Part shown: one piece after another, positions 43,100-52,275 of the stretch | Numbering within the stretch: position 1 is the first letter of the stretch | Layout of the letters: every line of letters begins with the position of its first letter | NCBI GenBank assembly: GCA_026954015.1 | Contig: JAIXLP010000041.1 | Coordinates: 35,295-99,294 of the forward strand | Direction: 5' to 3' | Origin: Burkholderiales bacterium | GTDB lineage: Bacteria > Pseudomonadota > Gammaproteobacteria > Burkholderiales > Burkholderiaceae_C | Length of the DNA stretch: 64,000 bases | Notes under the pieces: generated by a model | Seen by the model: only the letters and a program-made list of their open reading frames with translations | Told to the model about the DNA's origin: nothing | Database searches by the model: none | Made by a program: the position numbers and the translations under genes

Positions 43100-44190
43100 G
43101 GTGGCGCGGGGGTGAGCGATTCGGGGGTGATGTCGGCCAGTGTGGCGCAACCGGCCTGCGCCATCGTCGCATGCAACTCCTCGGTGAGCAATTGCAGCAG
43201 GTGCGCCACGCCCAGCGCGCCCGCCGCGGCGAGCGCGTAGAGCTGCAGGCGACCGATCAGCACCGCGTCGGCGCCAAGCGCGAGCGCCTTGAAGGCGTCC
43301 GAGCCCGAGCGCACGCCGCCGTCCATGAGCACGGGGTAGTCGCGGCCCACGGCTGCGCGCACGCCGGGCAGCATCGCGAGGCTCGCGGGGCTGCCGTCGA
43401 GCCCGCGCCCCCCATGGTTGGAGACGACGAGGCCCGCCACGCCCGCGTCCTGCAGCGCGCACGCGTCGTCTGGGTGCGCCACGCCCTTGATCCAGACCGG
43501 CAGCCTCGTGCTCTTGAGCAGCCAGCGCAGGTCGTCCCAGGTGGGTGCATGGCGCATCGCACCCTGAAAGACACGGCTGGCGCCCGGCGCAAGCGGCGGC
43601 GCCGGGGCAGGCGGATAGCGCACGAGGTTGGCTGCGGTGCACTCGGGCGGCATCGTGAAACCCGCAACGAGCGCGCTGCGGCTGGGCAACTGCAGGTGCG
43701 CATCCAGCGTGAGCACGATCGCGCGATAGCCCGCGGCCTCGGCGCGCCGCAGCAGGTCCAGCGTGTGTGCGCGGTTTTCCTGCAGATAAAGCTGGAACCA
43801 CCGCGCCGGGCCAGCGCTGGCAGCTATCTCTTCGAGAGTGTGCGAGGTCAGCGTGCTCGCCACGAGGCACGTGCCCGTGGCCTCGGCGGCGCGCGCGGTG
43901 GCCACCTCGGCCTGCGGGTGCGCGAGCAGTCCATGCGCCACCGGGGCGAGCAGGTAGGGGTGGGGCAGCTCCATGCCGCCGAGCGTGAGGCGGCTGTGGC
44001 CCGTGCTCATGTTGCGCAGCAGCCGGGGCACGATGGCCCAGTGCTCGAACGCCGCGCGGTTGGCCGCCAGCGTCACGTCCTGCCCGCTGCCGCCGGCGAT
44101 ATAAGCGAGACGGCCCGCCTCCAGTGCCTGGGGGGCGAGCCGTTCGTAGTCGATCGCGTTGGCGATGCCCGGCGGGATGTGATCAGGCAT
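43093..44190 (-). CDS. FMN-dependent alpha-hydroxyacid oxidase/dehydrogenase family protein
   Basis: A 365-residue flavoenzyme of the lactate/glycolate/mandelate oxidase family. It has [20 protein letters not shown] near the start and FMN contacts in [10 protein letters not shown] and [20 protein letters not shown]. The catalytic His-Arg is in [20 protein letters not shown], and the phosphate site is [20 protein letters not shown]. All key residues look intact. The substrate cannot be assigned. A short palindromic repeat copy (43802-43836) encodes [11 protein letters not shown]. It sits between a TonB receptor and PiuC, an unusual place for this enzyme. Confidence 0.88.
   Translation of the reverse strand: MPDHIPPGIANAIDYERLAPQALEAGRLAYIAGGSGQDVTLAANRAAFEHWAIVPRLLRNMSTGHSRLTLGGMELPHPYLLAPVAHGLLAHPQAEVATARAAEATGTCLVASTLTSHTLEEIAASAGPARWFQLYLQENRAHTLDLLRRAEAAGYRAIVLTLDAHLQLPSRSALVAGFTMPPECTAANLVRYPPAPAPPLAPGASRVFQGAMRHAPTWDDLRWLLKSTRLPVWIKGVAHPDDACALQDAGVAGLVVSNHGGRGLDGSPASLAMLPGVRAAVGRDYPVLMDGGVRSGSDAFKALALGADAVLIGRLQLYALAAAGALGVAHLLQLLTEELHATMAQAGCATLADITPESLTPAPPC
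43802..43836 (-). repeat. Short palindromic repeat, copy 6 (partial, in alpha-hydroxyacid oxidase gene)
   Basis: The plus strand carries GGGCCAGCGCTGGCAGCTAT, then CTCTTCGAGA. Only the arm and T/A-rich flank of the element are recognisable. In the gene frame it encodes [11 protein letters not shown], again producing IAASA. Confidence 0.55.
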
Positions 44191-44286
44191 GCACTGCGCG
44201 CGGCACCCGCTCGTTTTCGCAATTTGTGGCGTGGCGGGTTCCTCGGGAAGCTCCCCAGCAGGCAACCAGGCGAGGGACCGGCGCGC

Positions 44287-46599
44287 TCACAGGTCGATGT
44301 CCAGCGTCGCCCGCACCGCCCGCGCGTCGCCCTTGTACAGGAAGAAGCCGCCGCGGTAGACCGAGGTGTAGTAGTCCTTGTTGCCCGCGTTGAGCACGTT
44401 CACGCGCAGCGCGACGTGCTTGTTGAAGCGGTAGCCGCCGAACACGTCGAACACCGTGAATCCGGGCACGGGCTGGCTGCACATGCCGCCGGTCGAGGCC
44501 GCGCCAGTGTCGGGCTGGCCGCCGCAACGTCCGCTGTCGTGGCGTACCCGCGCACCCAGGAAGAAGCCGGGCGTGAAGTCGTACTTGGCCTGCAGCGAGT
44601 AGCTCGTGTTGGCGAAGTTGGCCAGTGGCAACCCGATGTTGGCCGGAATGATCGAATCCAGCACCTTGGACTTCATGAACGCCACGCCCCCCTGCACCTG
44701 CAATTGCGGTGTCAGGTTGCCCGTGAGGCCGAACTCCACGCCGCGCACGCGGTTCTTGCCGGTGTTGGTCGATCCCTCGGTGGCGTATTCCTCGGTGGAC
44801 AGCGCTTCCATCACGCCGGACTTGGTGGTCTGGAACGCGGCGGCGGTGAAGAGCAGCTTGTCGTCGAGCAGGTTCCACTTGGTACCGAGTTCGAAATTCT
44901 GCGAACGCTCGGGCTTGGAATCCACGTAGGCGCCGCCCACCAGCACGATGCCGCCGTAGCCGGCGTTGGTGCCGGAGTCGGGCTCGCCGCCGTTCACGTC
45001 CTGCGAGGTGGCGTAGCTGGCATAGACCATGCCCTGGGGATTGATCTTGTAGCTCAGGCCCAGGTGGCCGTTGATCAGCGTGTCGTTGTAGCCGTAGTCA
45101 CCGGTCTGGTTGCCGGCCGTGGCGCCCGAGTTGGAGTAGCTCTGGATCGACAGCCGGAGCGCGTCGGCGCGCACGCCGCCGAAGGCCGTCCAGCGTTCGT
45201 TGATGTCCACCGTGTCCATGACGTACAGCGACGTGGTCTTGGCGTGCCAGTCGAGGTTCTTGCCCAGGCGCGACCAGCTGCGGCCCGCGAGGTTGCCCAG
45301 GTCACCAATAACCGAACCATCAGGGTTGGTCAGGCAGTAGCCGGGGGCCGGGCCGCCGCGGCCGTTCACGGTGCAGTTGGTCGCTCCCGTGTTCGTTGCC
45401 TGGTAGGTGCCCTGCTGCACCTTGTGGTCGGTGTACTCGAAGCCGAAGATGAAGGCGTGGTCCATGCCGCCGAGCACGGTGTCCCAGCGCAGGTTGTCCT
45501 GGTGGTCAAAGTAGTCCACGTCCTGCCAGCGGCTGTGGCCGCCATCGAGCGCGTTGTTGTTCGCGCCGGTCATCGCGTAGGCGTTCCTGGAAGTGCCGTA
45601 GCGCGTCAGGCTGGTGAGCTTCACGTCGGGGGTGAACTGGTAGTTCACGCGCGCGGTCAGCGTGTCCACGTTGGAGCGCAGGAAGTCGTTGGTTTGCGCG
45701 TACACCGGTACGTTGGTCGCGGGCACGCGGTTGGGCACGGTGCCCGTGAGCCAGCCGCCGAGGTCGGGCTGCTTGTCCTTGGCGCGCATGCCGTAGTAGT
45801 CGACCGTGACCGAGAGGTCGTCATTCGCCTGCCACAGGCCCGAGAGCGCCAGGCCCTTGCGTTCGCGGCTGGAGGGGCCGCGGTCGGGCACGTCCTGGTC
45901 GCCGTACAGTGCGTTCACGCGCAGCGCGAACTTGTCGCTGATCACCTTGTTCGCGTCGGCCGTGCCGCGCACGTATTTGTCGGTGCCCAGGCCCAGGTTC
46001 AGGTGCGTGAAGTCGTAGTCCAGCGTGGCCTGCTTTGTGACGGCGTTGATCGCGCCGCCCGCGGTGCCGCGGCCCGCGAAGCTCGAATCGGGGCCCTTGG
46101 AGATTTCGATCTGCTCGACGGCGAAGCTCTCGCGCGTGGTCATGCCGGTGTCGCGCAGGCCGTCGACGAACACGTCGCTCTTGGCCGCCTGGCCGCGGAT
46201 GAAGTAGGTGTCGCCGAACATGTTGCCGTTCTCGCCCGTGCCCAGCGTGATGCCGGGCTGCGAGGTGAGGATTTCCTTCAGGTCGGTTTCGCCCGAATCG
46301 CGGATCGCCGCGCCGGTGACGACCGAGATCGTGGCGGGCGTCTCGGCCAGCGGCTTGGTGTGGCGCGTGTCGGCCGAGGTCTTGGCCTTGTACGGCGCGC
46401 CGACTTCGGCGTTGGGGTTGGGGTCGATCGCCTCCTCCTTCACCGTCACCGTGGGCAACGCGGTGCCGGCCGTGGGCGTGTTGGCGGGCGTCTGGGCCTG
46501 CGCTGCAAACGGCAGCAGGGCCGCGGCGGACAAACTGGCTGCGACGCTCGTGGCACGGCGCAGACTGGAAGGACGGAGGATGGACGAACGCGAGGACAT
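44287..46599 (-). CDS. TonB-dependent siderophore receptor (Fiu/PiuA-like)
   Basis: A 770-residue outer-membrane receptor for ferric siderophores. A signal peptide (about 1-32, ending FAAQAQ) is followed by a TonB-box-like TALPTVTVKEEA. The plug domain has LAETPATISVVTGAAIRDSG and GDTYFIRGQAAKSDVFVDGL. A 22-strand barrel follows, ending with FLYKGDARAVRATLDIDL and not the classical terminal Phe. Downstream lie an FMN oxidase and a PiuC-type dioxygenase, and piuC/ybiX partners usually accompany catecholate receptors, so a catechol ligand is likely. A Fur-box-like AT-rich sequence lies about 45-70 bases before the start codon. Confidence 0.93.
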   Translation of the reverse strand: MSSRSSILRPSSLRRATSVAASLSAAALLPFAAQAQTPANTPTAGTALPTVTVKEEAIDPNPNAEVGAPYKAKTSADTRHTKPLAETPATISVVTGAAIRDSGETDLKEILTSQPGITLGTGENGNMFGDTYFIRGQAAKSDVFVDGLRDTGMTTRESFAVEQIEISKGPDSSFAGRGTAGGAINAVTKQATLDYDFTHLNLGLGTDKYVRGTADANKVISDKFALRVNALYGDQDVPDRGPSSRERKGLALSGLWQANDDLSVTVDYYGMRAKDKQPDLGGWLTGTVPNRVPATNVPVYAQTNDFLRSNVDTLTARVNYQFTPDVKLTSLTRYGTSRNAYAMTGANNNALDGGHSRWQDVDYFDHQDNLRWDTVLGGMDHAFIFGFEYTDHKVQQGTYQATNTGATNCTVNGRGGPAPGYCLTNPDGSVIGDLGNLAGRSWSRLGKNLDWHAKTTSLYVMDTVDINERWTAFGGVRADALRLSIQSYSNSGATAGNQTGDYGYNDTLINGHLGLSYKINPQGMVYASYATSQDVNGGEPDSGTNAGYGGIVLVGGAYVDSKPERSQNFELGTKWNLLDDKLLFTAAAFQTTKSGVMEALSTEEYATEGSTNTGKNRVRGVEFGLTGNLTPQLQVQGGVAFMKSKVLDSIIPANIGLPLANFANTSYSLQAKYDFTPGFFLGARVRHDSGRCGGQPDTGAASTGGMCSQPVPGFTVFDVFGGYRFNKHVALRVNVLNAGNKDYYTSVYRGGFFLYKGDARAVRATLDIDL

Positions 46600-46642
46600 G
46601 ATCGGCAGTGTTACGGATGTGAACGGAATGTGAAGACAGTGC

Positions 46643-46670
46643 TTATTATTATTGAGAATTACTCGCATTT
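46643..46670 (-). promoter_or_regulatory. Candidate Fur box upstream of the TonB receptor
   Basis: The minus strand reads GCGAGTAATTCTCAATAATA, then ATAAGC. This is an AT-rich, roughly palindromic stretch in a 70 % GC genome, resembling the GATAAT repeats bound by Fur. It sits 45-70 bases before the receptor start codon. The match is imperfect and was judged by eye. Confidence 0.55.
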
Positions 46671-46783
46671 GCGCTCTCGGACACAAAAAAAGAGGCCGGA
46701 CCTAGGGAAAATACCTATTAATTGCAGCCGTGCGAGGCAAATCGTTGCGCCGCAGGCACATGCGCGGTGCGCGCGAGCCGGGC

Positions 46784-47710
46784 TCAGGCGTCGTGCAGCA
46801 CGCCGTCCTGCAGTCGCAGCGCGCCGGATTTTTCGAGCGAGTGCACGAGCTGCTCGAACCACAGCCGTTGGTCGGTTGCGGCGAAGTAGCGCTGGTACAC
46901 CTGCTGGAAGTGCGGCGTATGCAGCAGCCACGCGTAGGCGGCGTCCAGCGGCTGCGTGTGCCACTCGATCAGCTTGTATTTGAGCAGCACCTTGGCCGCG
47001 TGCAGCGCGTGCCGAACCGGGTCGGCCTCGAAGCCCGCGAGCCGGGAGCGCGCGCGCTCCAGTGCCCCGGGCACGTCGTCAAAGACCCGGCCGTGGCCGG
47101 GGATCACGATGGCGGGCGAGAGCGAGGCAATCATCGCGAGCGTCGCCGCAACGTCGGCGAATGCGCGGTGCCCTTCGAGCTCGGGAAACACCACGCCGAA
47201 GCCGTTTTCCCAGAGCGCGTCGCCCGAGATCAGCACGCGCGTGCGCGGCTCGAACAGCACGACGGCGTGCGGGTCGTGTCCGGGCGCGGCGTGGATGTGC
47301 CAGGACCGCCCGCCGAGCAGCACGCTCGTGCCCGGTGTGAGCACCGCGTCGGCGCGAAACGGCGGGCAGTACTGGCCGGTGGGCTCGTAGGAGAGCGCCA
47401 CCGGGTCCCAGTCGCGCACCTGCGCCAGTTGTCCCGGCGGGATCGCGGTGCGCACATCGGGCCAGCGCGCCTGCAGCGCGGCGTTGCCACCGCAGTGGTC
47501 GCTGTGCAGGTGGGTGCACAGCAGGTGGTCGAGCGGGCGAACGCCGAGCGCCTGCCGGACCAGCGCCACGGTCTGCGCGGCGTCGGTGTGGTAGCCGGTA
47601 TCGACGAGCGCGGTGGCGTCGGGCCCGGTGAACAGGATATTGTTGGCGGAAAGCCACCCGCGTTCGAATACGGTGATTTCAGGCGGTAGCGGTGGTCTGG
47701 TCTGCGTCAT
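46784..47710 (-). CDS. MBL-fold metallo-hydrolase
   Basis: A 308-residue metallo-beta-lactamase-fold hydrolase. The metal motif is LLCTHLHSDHCGGNAALQAR (His-x-His-x-Asp-His, about residues 63-82). Further ligands are in IHAAPGHDPHAVVLFEP, VLISGDALWENGFGVVFPEL and IVIPGHGRVFDDVP. A helical C-terminal domain follows, as in lactonase/hydroxyacylglutathione-hydrolase-like members. The substrate is not deducible. No obvious operon partner exists; the divergent alpha/beta hydrolase starts about 90 bases away. Confidence 0.9.
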   Translation of the reverse strand: MTQTRPPLPPEITVFERGWLSANNILFTGPDATALVDTGYHTDAAQTVALVRQALGVRPLDHLLCTHLHSDHCGGNAALQARWPDVRTAIPPGQLAQVRDWDPVALSYEPTGQYCPPFRADAVLTPGTSVLLGGRSWHIHAAPGHDPHAVVLFEPRTRVLISGDALWENGFGVVFPELEGHRAFADVAATLAMIASLSPAIVIPGHGRVFDDVPGALERARSRLAGFEADPVRHALHAAKVLLKYKLIEWHTQPLDAAYAWLLHTPHFQQVYQRYFAATDQRLWFEQLVHSLEKSGALRLQDGVLHDA

Positions 47711-47796
47711 GCACTATGAAAAATGAAGTACGAGATCTCAAGAGACTCCATGCAATGTAGTCCACCGCGCGCGCCGCGCGCTTGGGGCGTCGCACC
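47711..47796. other. AT-rich divergent intergenic region with a 14-codon frame
   Basis: This short gap between the MBL gene (minus) and the alpha/beta hydrolase (plus) is strikingly AT-rich for this genome over 47711-47760. It contains a complete small frame, ATG at 47716 to TAG at 47760, which would encode MKNEVRDLKRLHAM. No Shine-Dalgarno precedes it. It may simply be promoter DNA. Confidence 0.35.
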
Positions 47797-48693
47797 GTGA
47801 CCGTGGCCCGCTGGCAGCGCGCGGGCATGGCGCTGCAGGTGCTGCTCGTCGCGCTCGCGCTTGCGTGGTGCGCGCGCCAGGGTTGGGGGACGCTGGCCGT
47901 GGGCGTGGCGCTGGTGCCGCTGTGGCTGCGTCTGCCGCTGGCGCTGCAGTTCGCGGCGGCCTGGCGTGCCGTCCGTGGCCCGGCCCCGCGCCCCGGGGCG
48001 CGCCAGTGGCTGCGCGCCTGGTGGGCGGAGGGCACATGGGCCGGGCGCGTGTTCGGCTGGTGGCAGCCATGGCGCGCGGATGCGCTGGCGGACGGCCTGC
48101 GCGCCGCCCGACCCGGGCGGGGTGTGGTGCTGGTGCATGGTTGGGGCTGCAACCGCGGGTTCTGGACGCCGTGGCTGCGCCGCCTGCGCCATGAGGGGCG
48201 CGTGTGCGTGGCGGTGAGTCTGGAGCCGCCGCTGGGATCGATCGATGCCTATGCGCCTGCGATCGACGCCGCCGTGCGCGCGGTGATGGAGGCCACCGGC
48301 ATGCCGCCGCTCATCGTCGCGCACAGCATGGGGGGCCTGGCGGTGCGCGCCTGGCTGCACGCCGTGCCGGATGCCGATGCGCATGTGCAGCGCATTGTCA
48401 CGCTGGCCACGCCGCACCAGGGCACCGCGGCCGCGCGCTGGGCCTTCAGCGTCAACACGCGGCAGATGCGGCCGGACAGCCGCTGGTTGCGCACACTCGC
48501 GGCCAGCGAGCCGCCTGCGCGCCGCGCGCGCTTCGATTGCTGGCAGTCCGACTGCGACAACGTGGTGTATCCGCTCGGCGCGGCGCTGCTGCCTGGCGCG
48601 CAGGCGCACACGCTGGCAGGCCTGGGCCACGTGGAGCTGGCCTTCGACCCGCGCGTGGTGCAGGCGTGCTGGGCCCTGCTGGATGGGGACTGA
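47797..48693 (+). CDS. Alpha/beta-fold hydrolase (lipase-like)
   Basis: A protein of about 298 residues. An N-terminal hydrophobic segment (MALQVLLVALALAWCARQGW) could be a membrane anchor, then GVVLVHGWGCNRGFWTPWLR begins the hydrolase fold. The nucleophile elbow is PPLIVAHSMGGLAVRAWLHA, with Ser around residue 173, followed by IVTLATPHQGTAAARW, a lipase-type motif. GLGHVELAFDPRVVQA supplies the catalytic His. The start is uncertain: GTG at 47797 is used, with TTG 47782 and ATG 47827 as alternatives. The natural ester or lipid substrate is unknown. Confidence 0.8.
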   Translation: MTVARWQRAGMALQVLLVALALAWCARQGWGTLAVGVALVPLWLRLPLALQFAAAWRAVRGPAPRPGARQWLRAWWAEGTWAGRVFGWWQPWRADALADGLRAARPGRGVVLVHGWGCNRGFWTPWLRRLRHEGRVCVAVSLEPPLGSIDAYAPAIDAAVRAVMEATGMPPLIVAHSMGGLAVRAWLHAVPDADAHVQRIVTLATPHQGTAAARWAFSVNTRQMRPDSRWLRTLAASEPPARRARFDCWQSDCDNVVYPLGAALLPGAQAHTLAGLGHVELAFDPRVVQACWALLDGD

Positions 48694-48738
48694 GGCGAGT
48701 GCCGCGGGTGGCCAGACCACGCTACGGTCACTCCAGCG

Positions 48739-49566
48739 TCAGTCCGCCGCGTTGGCCGCGAATTCCGGCATGCCGTGCATCTGCTCGTACAGCGGCGTGA
48801 AGTCGCCCTTGGTCAGGTCGAAGAGCTGCTGGAAGCTGTCGATCACGAAGTAGGTTTGCTGGTAGCTGTCGATCTTGTAGCGCGTGCGCATGGTGCGCAG
48901 CAGCTCGATCGGGCGGCGCTGGGGCTCGGGGCTGCGCACCGAGTAGGGTAGCTCTCCTGCCGAGCTCAGGATGCCCGCGCCATACGCGCGCAGGCCGCCC
49001 GCTTCGCGGATCAGGCCGAACTCGATCGTGTACCAGTACAGGCGCGAGAGCATCTCGCACGAACCCAGGCGCGCGGCCTTGAGGCCCCCTTCGCCGTAGT
49101 TCTGCATGTAGTCGGCGATGTGCGGGTTGAACAGCATGGGCACGTGGCCGTAGAGGTCGTGGAAGACGTCGGGCTCGACGATGTATTCGAACTCCTCGGG
49201 CTTGCGGATCCAGTCGGTCACCGGAAACCTGCGCTTGGCGAGCAGCGCGAAGAAGGCTTCCTCGGGTATCAGCCCTGGCACCGCGACGATTTCCCAGCGG
49301 GTGGCCCGGTACAGCGCCTCGTTCACGTCCTCGAAGCGCGGGATGTGCTCCTTGGCGCCCAGGCGGGGCAGCGCCTCGATGAAGGCGCTGCAGGCCAGGC
49401 CCGGCAGCTGTGCGGTCTGGCGCTGATACAGGCGGTGGTAGGTGTCGTGGTCCTGCGCGGTGTAGGCCGCCCAGTTCTGCGCGCAGGTGTAGTCGTCGTT
49501 GGCGCGGGCGTAGTCGCCGCGCGGAGGGCGCTCGCCCTCGCCGTAGATGACAGGCTGGACGGCCAT
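48739..49566 (-). CDS. phhA: Phenylalanine 4-monooxygenase
   Basis: PhhA hydroxylates phenylalanine to tyrosine with a tetrahydropterin cofactor and non-haem iron. The 275-residue product has PGLIPEEAFFALLAKRRFPV, the pterin-contact region. The iron ligands are His-x4-His in PDVFHDLYGHVPMLFNPH and Glu in RLYWYTIEFGLIREAGGLRA. The length matches bacterial enzymes. It starts two bases from the end of hppD and is presumably cotranscribed. A pterin-pathway cluster lies at about 30 kb in the same window. Confidence 0.96.
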   Translation of the reverse strand: MAVQPVIYGEGERPPRGDYARANDDYTCAQNWAAYTAQDHDTYHRLYQRQTAQLPGLACSAFIEALPRLGAKEHIPRFEDVNEALYRATRWEIVAVPGLIPEEAFFALLAKRRFPVTDWIRKPEEFEYIVEPDVFHDLYGHVPMLFNPHIADYMQNYGEGGLKAARLGSCEMLSRLYWYTIEFGLIREAGGLRAYGAGILSSAGELPYSVRSPEPQRRPIELLRTMRTRYKIDSYQQTYFVIDSFQQLFDLTKGDFTPLYEQMHGMPEFAANAAD

Positions 49567-49567
49567 C

Positions 49568-50683
49568 TCAGGCCTCCTTCTGGCCGACGACGCCGCGCTG
49601 CACCTGATCGCGCTCGATCGATTCGAACAGCGCCTTGAAGTTGCCCTCGCCAAAGCCCTCGTCGCCCTTGCGCTGGATGAACTCGAAGAACACCGGGCCC
49701 ATGATGGGCGTGGAGAAGATCTGCAGCAGCAGGCGCGGCTGTCCGCCCGCCGTGCTGCCGTCGAGCAGGATGCCGCGCGACTGCAGCTCGGCCACGGGCT
49801 GGCCGTGGCCCGGCAGGCGCTCCTTGAGCATGTCGTAGTAGGCCTGGTTGGGCGCGGGCGGCGTGGGGATGCCGGCCATCTGCAGGCGGTCCACCACCTC
49901 GATGAGGTTGTCGCAGCTCATGGCGATGTGCTGGATGCCCTCGCCGTTGAACTGCATGAGGAATTCCTCGATCTGCCCGCCGCCCTGCTTGGCCTCTTCG
50001 TTGAGCGGGATGCGGATCTTGCCGTCGGGCGCGGTCATGGCCTTGCTCGTGAGGCCCGTGTACTCGCCCTGGATGTCGAAGTAGCGGATCTCCCGGAAGT
50101 TGAACAGGCGCTCGTAGTAGTTGGCCCAGAAGCCCATGCGTCCGCGGTAGACGTTGTGCGTGAGGTGGTCGATCTCCTTGAGGCCGTGGCCGCGCGGGTG
50201 CGGATCGGCGCCGGGCAGCCACTCGAAGTCGATGTCGTAGATGGTTTCGCCGTCACGGAAGCGGTCGATGAGGTACAGCGGCGCGCCGCCTATGCCCTTG
50301 ATCGCGGGCAGGCGCAGCTCCATCGGGCCGGTGGGGATTTCGATGGGCTGCGCGCCCAGCTCCAGCGCGCGCCTGTAGGCGTGGGGTGCGTTTTCCACGC
50401 GAAACGCCATGCCGCAGGCCGAGGGGCCGTGCTCGGCGGCGAAGTAGGCGGCCTGGCTGTTCTTTTCGCGGTTCAGGATGAAGTTGATGCCGCCCTGGCG
50501 ATAGAGCACCACGTCCTTGGAACGGTGGCGGGCCACGGGCGAGAAGCCAAGCTGCTCGAACAGCGGCTCGATCACGCCGGGGGTAGGCGAGGCGAATTCG
50601 ACGAATTCGAAACCGGCCAGGCCCATGGGGTTTTCACGGGTGGCGGCTTCCTGGGCGGTGCGTGCGGGCATGGCAGCGGTCAT
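49568..50683 (-). CDS. hppD: 4-hydroxyphenylpyruvate dioxygenase
   Basis: HppD converts 4-hydroxyphenylpyruvate to homogentisate in tyrosine breakdown. The 371-residue product contains two vicinal-oxygen-chelate halves. The iron ligands are His in [20 protein letters not shown], His in [18 protein letters not shown] and Glu in [20 protein letters not shown]. The conserved C-terminal helix region [17 protein letters not shown] is present. The start ATG at 50683 is chosen because it gives the standard length. The gene is divergent from an Lrp/AsnC-type regulator, which probably controls hppD-phhA. Confidence 0.97.
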   Translation of the reverse strand: MTAAMPARTAQEAATRENPMGLAGFEFVEFASPTPGVIEPLFEQLGFSPVARHRSKDVVLYRQGGINFILNREKNSQAAYFAAEHGPSACGMAFRVENAPHAYRRALELGAQPIEIPTGPMELRLPAIKGIGGAPLYLIDRFRDGETIYDIDFEWLPGADPHPRGHGLKEIDHLTHNVYRGRMGFWANYYERLFNFREIRYFDIQGEYTGLTSKAMTAPDGKIRIPLNEEAKQGGGQIEEFLMQFNGEGIQHIAMSCDNLIEVVDRLQMAGIPTPPAPNQAYYDMLKERLPGHGQPVAELQSRGILLDGSTAGGQPRLLLQIFSTPIMGPVFFEFIQRKGDEGFGEGNFKALFESIERDQVQRGVVGQKEA

Positions 50684-50852
50684 GTAGGTCTCCGAATAGT
50701 GGATCGTGGTTGGCTCAACCAAGTGACTGTAGGCGCAGACGCGGTCATTTTTTATGCAAACATTGCGGCTGTATCGGCGTTTTGCACAACAAAATTGCAC
50801 AAAATCACGTCTTCGCGCCGCCTGCGCCTGATTTCGATCCCCGGGAGCCCCC
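50684..50852. promoter_or_regulatory. hppD/lrp divergent promoter region with direct repeats
   Basis: TTGCACAA occurs at 50782-50789 and again at 50795-50802, spaced 13 bases apart in an AT-rich stretch; ATGCAAACATTGC at about 50755-50767 is a related partial motif. The repeats lie between hppD and the Lrp/AsnC gene and are a plausible operator for that regulator. Confidence 0.5.
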
Positions 50853-51338
50853 ATGACGGAACACCTGCCCCCCCTGGACAAGCTCGACCGCGCGATCCTG
50901 CGCCGCCTGCAGGCCGACGGCCGCGAGACCTATGAGGTGACCGGCGAGCACGTGGGCCTGTCGGCGAGCGCGGTGCTGCGCCGCGTCAAGCGCCTGGAGG
51001 AGGCCGGCACGATCGCGCGCTACGTGGCGCTGGTGCGGCCCGAGTCGGTGGGGCTGTCGCTCACTGCCTACCTCAACGTGCGGCTGGAGAAGAACACCGA
51101 GACGCACAAGCGCAACCCCATGGACGTGTTCCGCGCGGCGGTGCAGAGCTGGCCCGAGGTGGTCGAGTGCGTCTCGCTCACGGGCGAGATGGACTATCTC
51201 CTGCGCGTGGTGGTGCGTGACATGGCGCACTACAGCCGCTTCGTGCTCGAAACCCTGCTCAAGCACCCGAGCGTGCAGGACTGCAAGACCACCTTCGTGC
51301 TCGACACCGTCAAGAGCACCACCGCGATGCCGGTGTAG
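50853..51338 (+). CDS. Lrp/AsnC family transcriptional regulator
   Basis: A 161-residue feast/famine regulator. The N-terminal helix-turn-helix is [20 protein letters not shown], with [20 protein letters not shown] as recognition helix. The RAM effector domain contains [20 protein letters not shown]. Its divergent orientation to hppD-phhA, together with the direct repeats in the gap, suggests that it activates or represses phenylalanine/tyrosine catabolism in response to an aromatic amino acid, as known for some Lrp-type regulators. The effector assignment is inference. Confidence 0.92.
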   Translation: MTEHLPPLDKLDRAILRRLQADGRETYEVTGEHVGLSASAVLRRVKRLEEAGTIARYVALVRPESVGLSLTAYLNVRLEKNTETHKRNPMDVFRAAVQSWPEVVECVSLTGEMDYLLRVVVRDMAHYSRFVLETLLKHPSVQDCKTTFVLDTVKSTTAMPV

Positions 51339-51384
51339 CGCGATCCGCTATCCTTGGCGCCATCGCCACTACCGCACGCTCCAC

Positions 51385-52275
51385 GTGTCCGACCCCAACC
51401 CTGCGCGCGCCACCGACAAGGATGACAAGCGCACGCTGCTGCAGCGCCTGGTGGAATACCTCCACCCCCGTCCCGAAACCACGGACGAATTGATCGCGAC
51501 GCTGGCCGAGGCCGAGGACAACGAGGTCATCCACACCGATTCGCGCGTGATGCTCGAACGCGTGCTGCAGATGGCCGAGATGACGGCCGCCGACGTGCTG
51601 GTGCCGGTCACGCGCATCGACACGCTGGACATCGACGCCGACCGCGAGGAGCTCATCGGCCAGGTAGTCCGCACCGCGCACTCGCGCTTTCCCGTGGTGC
51701 AGGGTGCGCGCGACAACATCATCGGCATCCTGCTCGCCAAGGACCTGCTCAAGCTGCAGCGCGCTCCCGAGCTGAGCCTGCGCACGCTGGTGCGCCCCGC
51801 GCTCTTCGTACCCGAAAACAAGGATTTGCAGGCACTGCTGCGCGAATTCCGCGCCACGCGCAACCACATGGCGATCGTGGTCGATGAATTTGGCCGCATC
51901 GCGGGGCTCGTGACCTTCGAGGACGTGATCGAGCAGATCGTGGGCGAGATCGAGGACGAGTTCGACACCGAGGACGAGCCCGAGGGCGACATCTTCGCGC
52001 TGGCCGACGATTCCTGGCGCGTGAGCGGCGACACGCCGATCGAGCGCGTGCAGGAGAGCTTTCACTGCGACCTGGGCGCCGCGTCGGCCGAGAGTGGCCT
52101 CGACACCATAGGGGGCCTCATCGCGCACGAGATCGGCCACATGCCGCGCCGCGGCGAGTCGCTCGTGCTCGGCGGGCTGCGCTTCACCGTGCTGCACAAC
52201 CGCGGCGGCGCGGTGCGCTGGTTCAAGGTGACGTCGGCGCCCGCAGGCACGGACGCGGACGCACCGCCCGCGTGA
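51385..52275 (+). CDS. corC: CorC/YbeX family protein (CBS-pair, transporter-associated domain)
   Basis: A 296-residue protein with a CBS pair and C-terminal CorC/HlyC domain. The CBS pair spans about residues 60-190, with ADVLVPVTRIDTLDIDADRE and VVQGARDNIIGILLAKDLLK. AIVVDEFGRIAGLVTFEDVI is the highly conserved end of the second CBS, and GLRFTVLHNRGGAVRWF ends the last domain. CorC/YbeX has been linked to magnesium/cobalt efflux and ribosome maturation. The GTG start at 51385 is chosen by homology in length. The stop codon overlaps the lnt start (GTGA), the standard ybeX-lnt coupling. Confidence 0.92.
   Translation: MSDPNPARATDKDDKRTLLQRLVEYLHPRPETTDELIATLAEAEDNEVIHTDSRVMLERVLQMAEMTAADVLVPVTRIDTLDIDADREELIGQVVRTAHSRFPVVQGARDNIIGILLAKDLLKLQRAPELSLRTLVRPALFVPENKDLQALLREFRATRNHMAIVVDEFGRIAGLVTFEDVIEQIVGEIEDEFDTEDEPEGDIFALADDSWRVSGDTPIERVQESFHCDLGAASAESGLDTIGGLIAHEIGHMPRRGESLVLGGLRFTVLHNRGGAVRWFKVTSAPAGTDADAPPA

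Noticed and set aside
43171..46983. Long plus-strand open frame (about 1270 codons) opposite the oxidase and TonB receptor
   Set aside because: It is antisense to two well-supported genes; the Val/Gly/Arg/His-rich translation has no family features.
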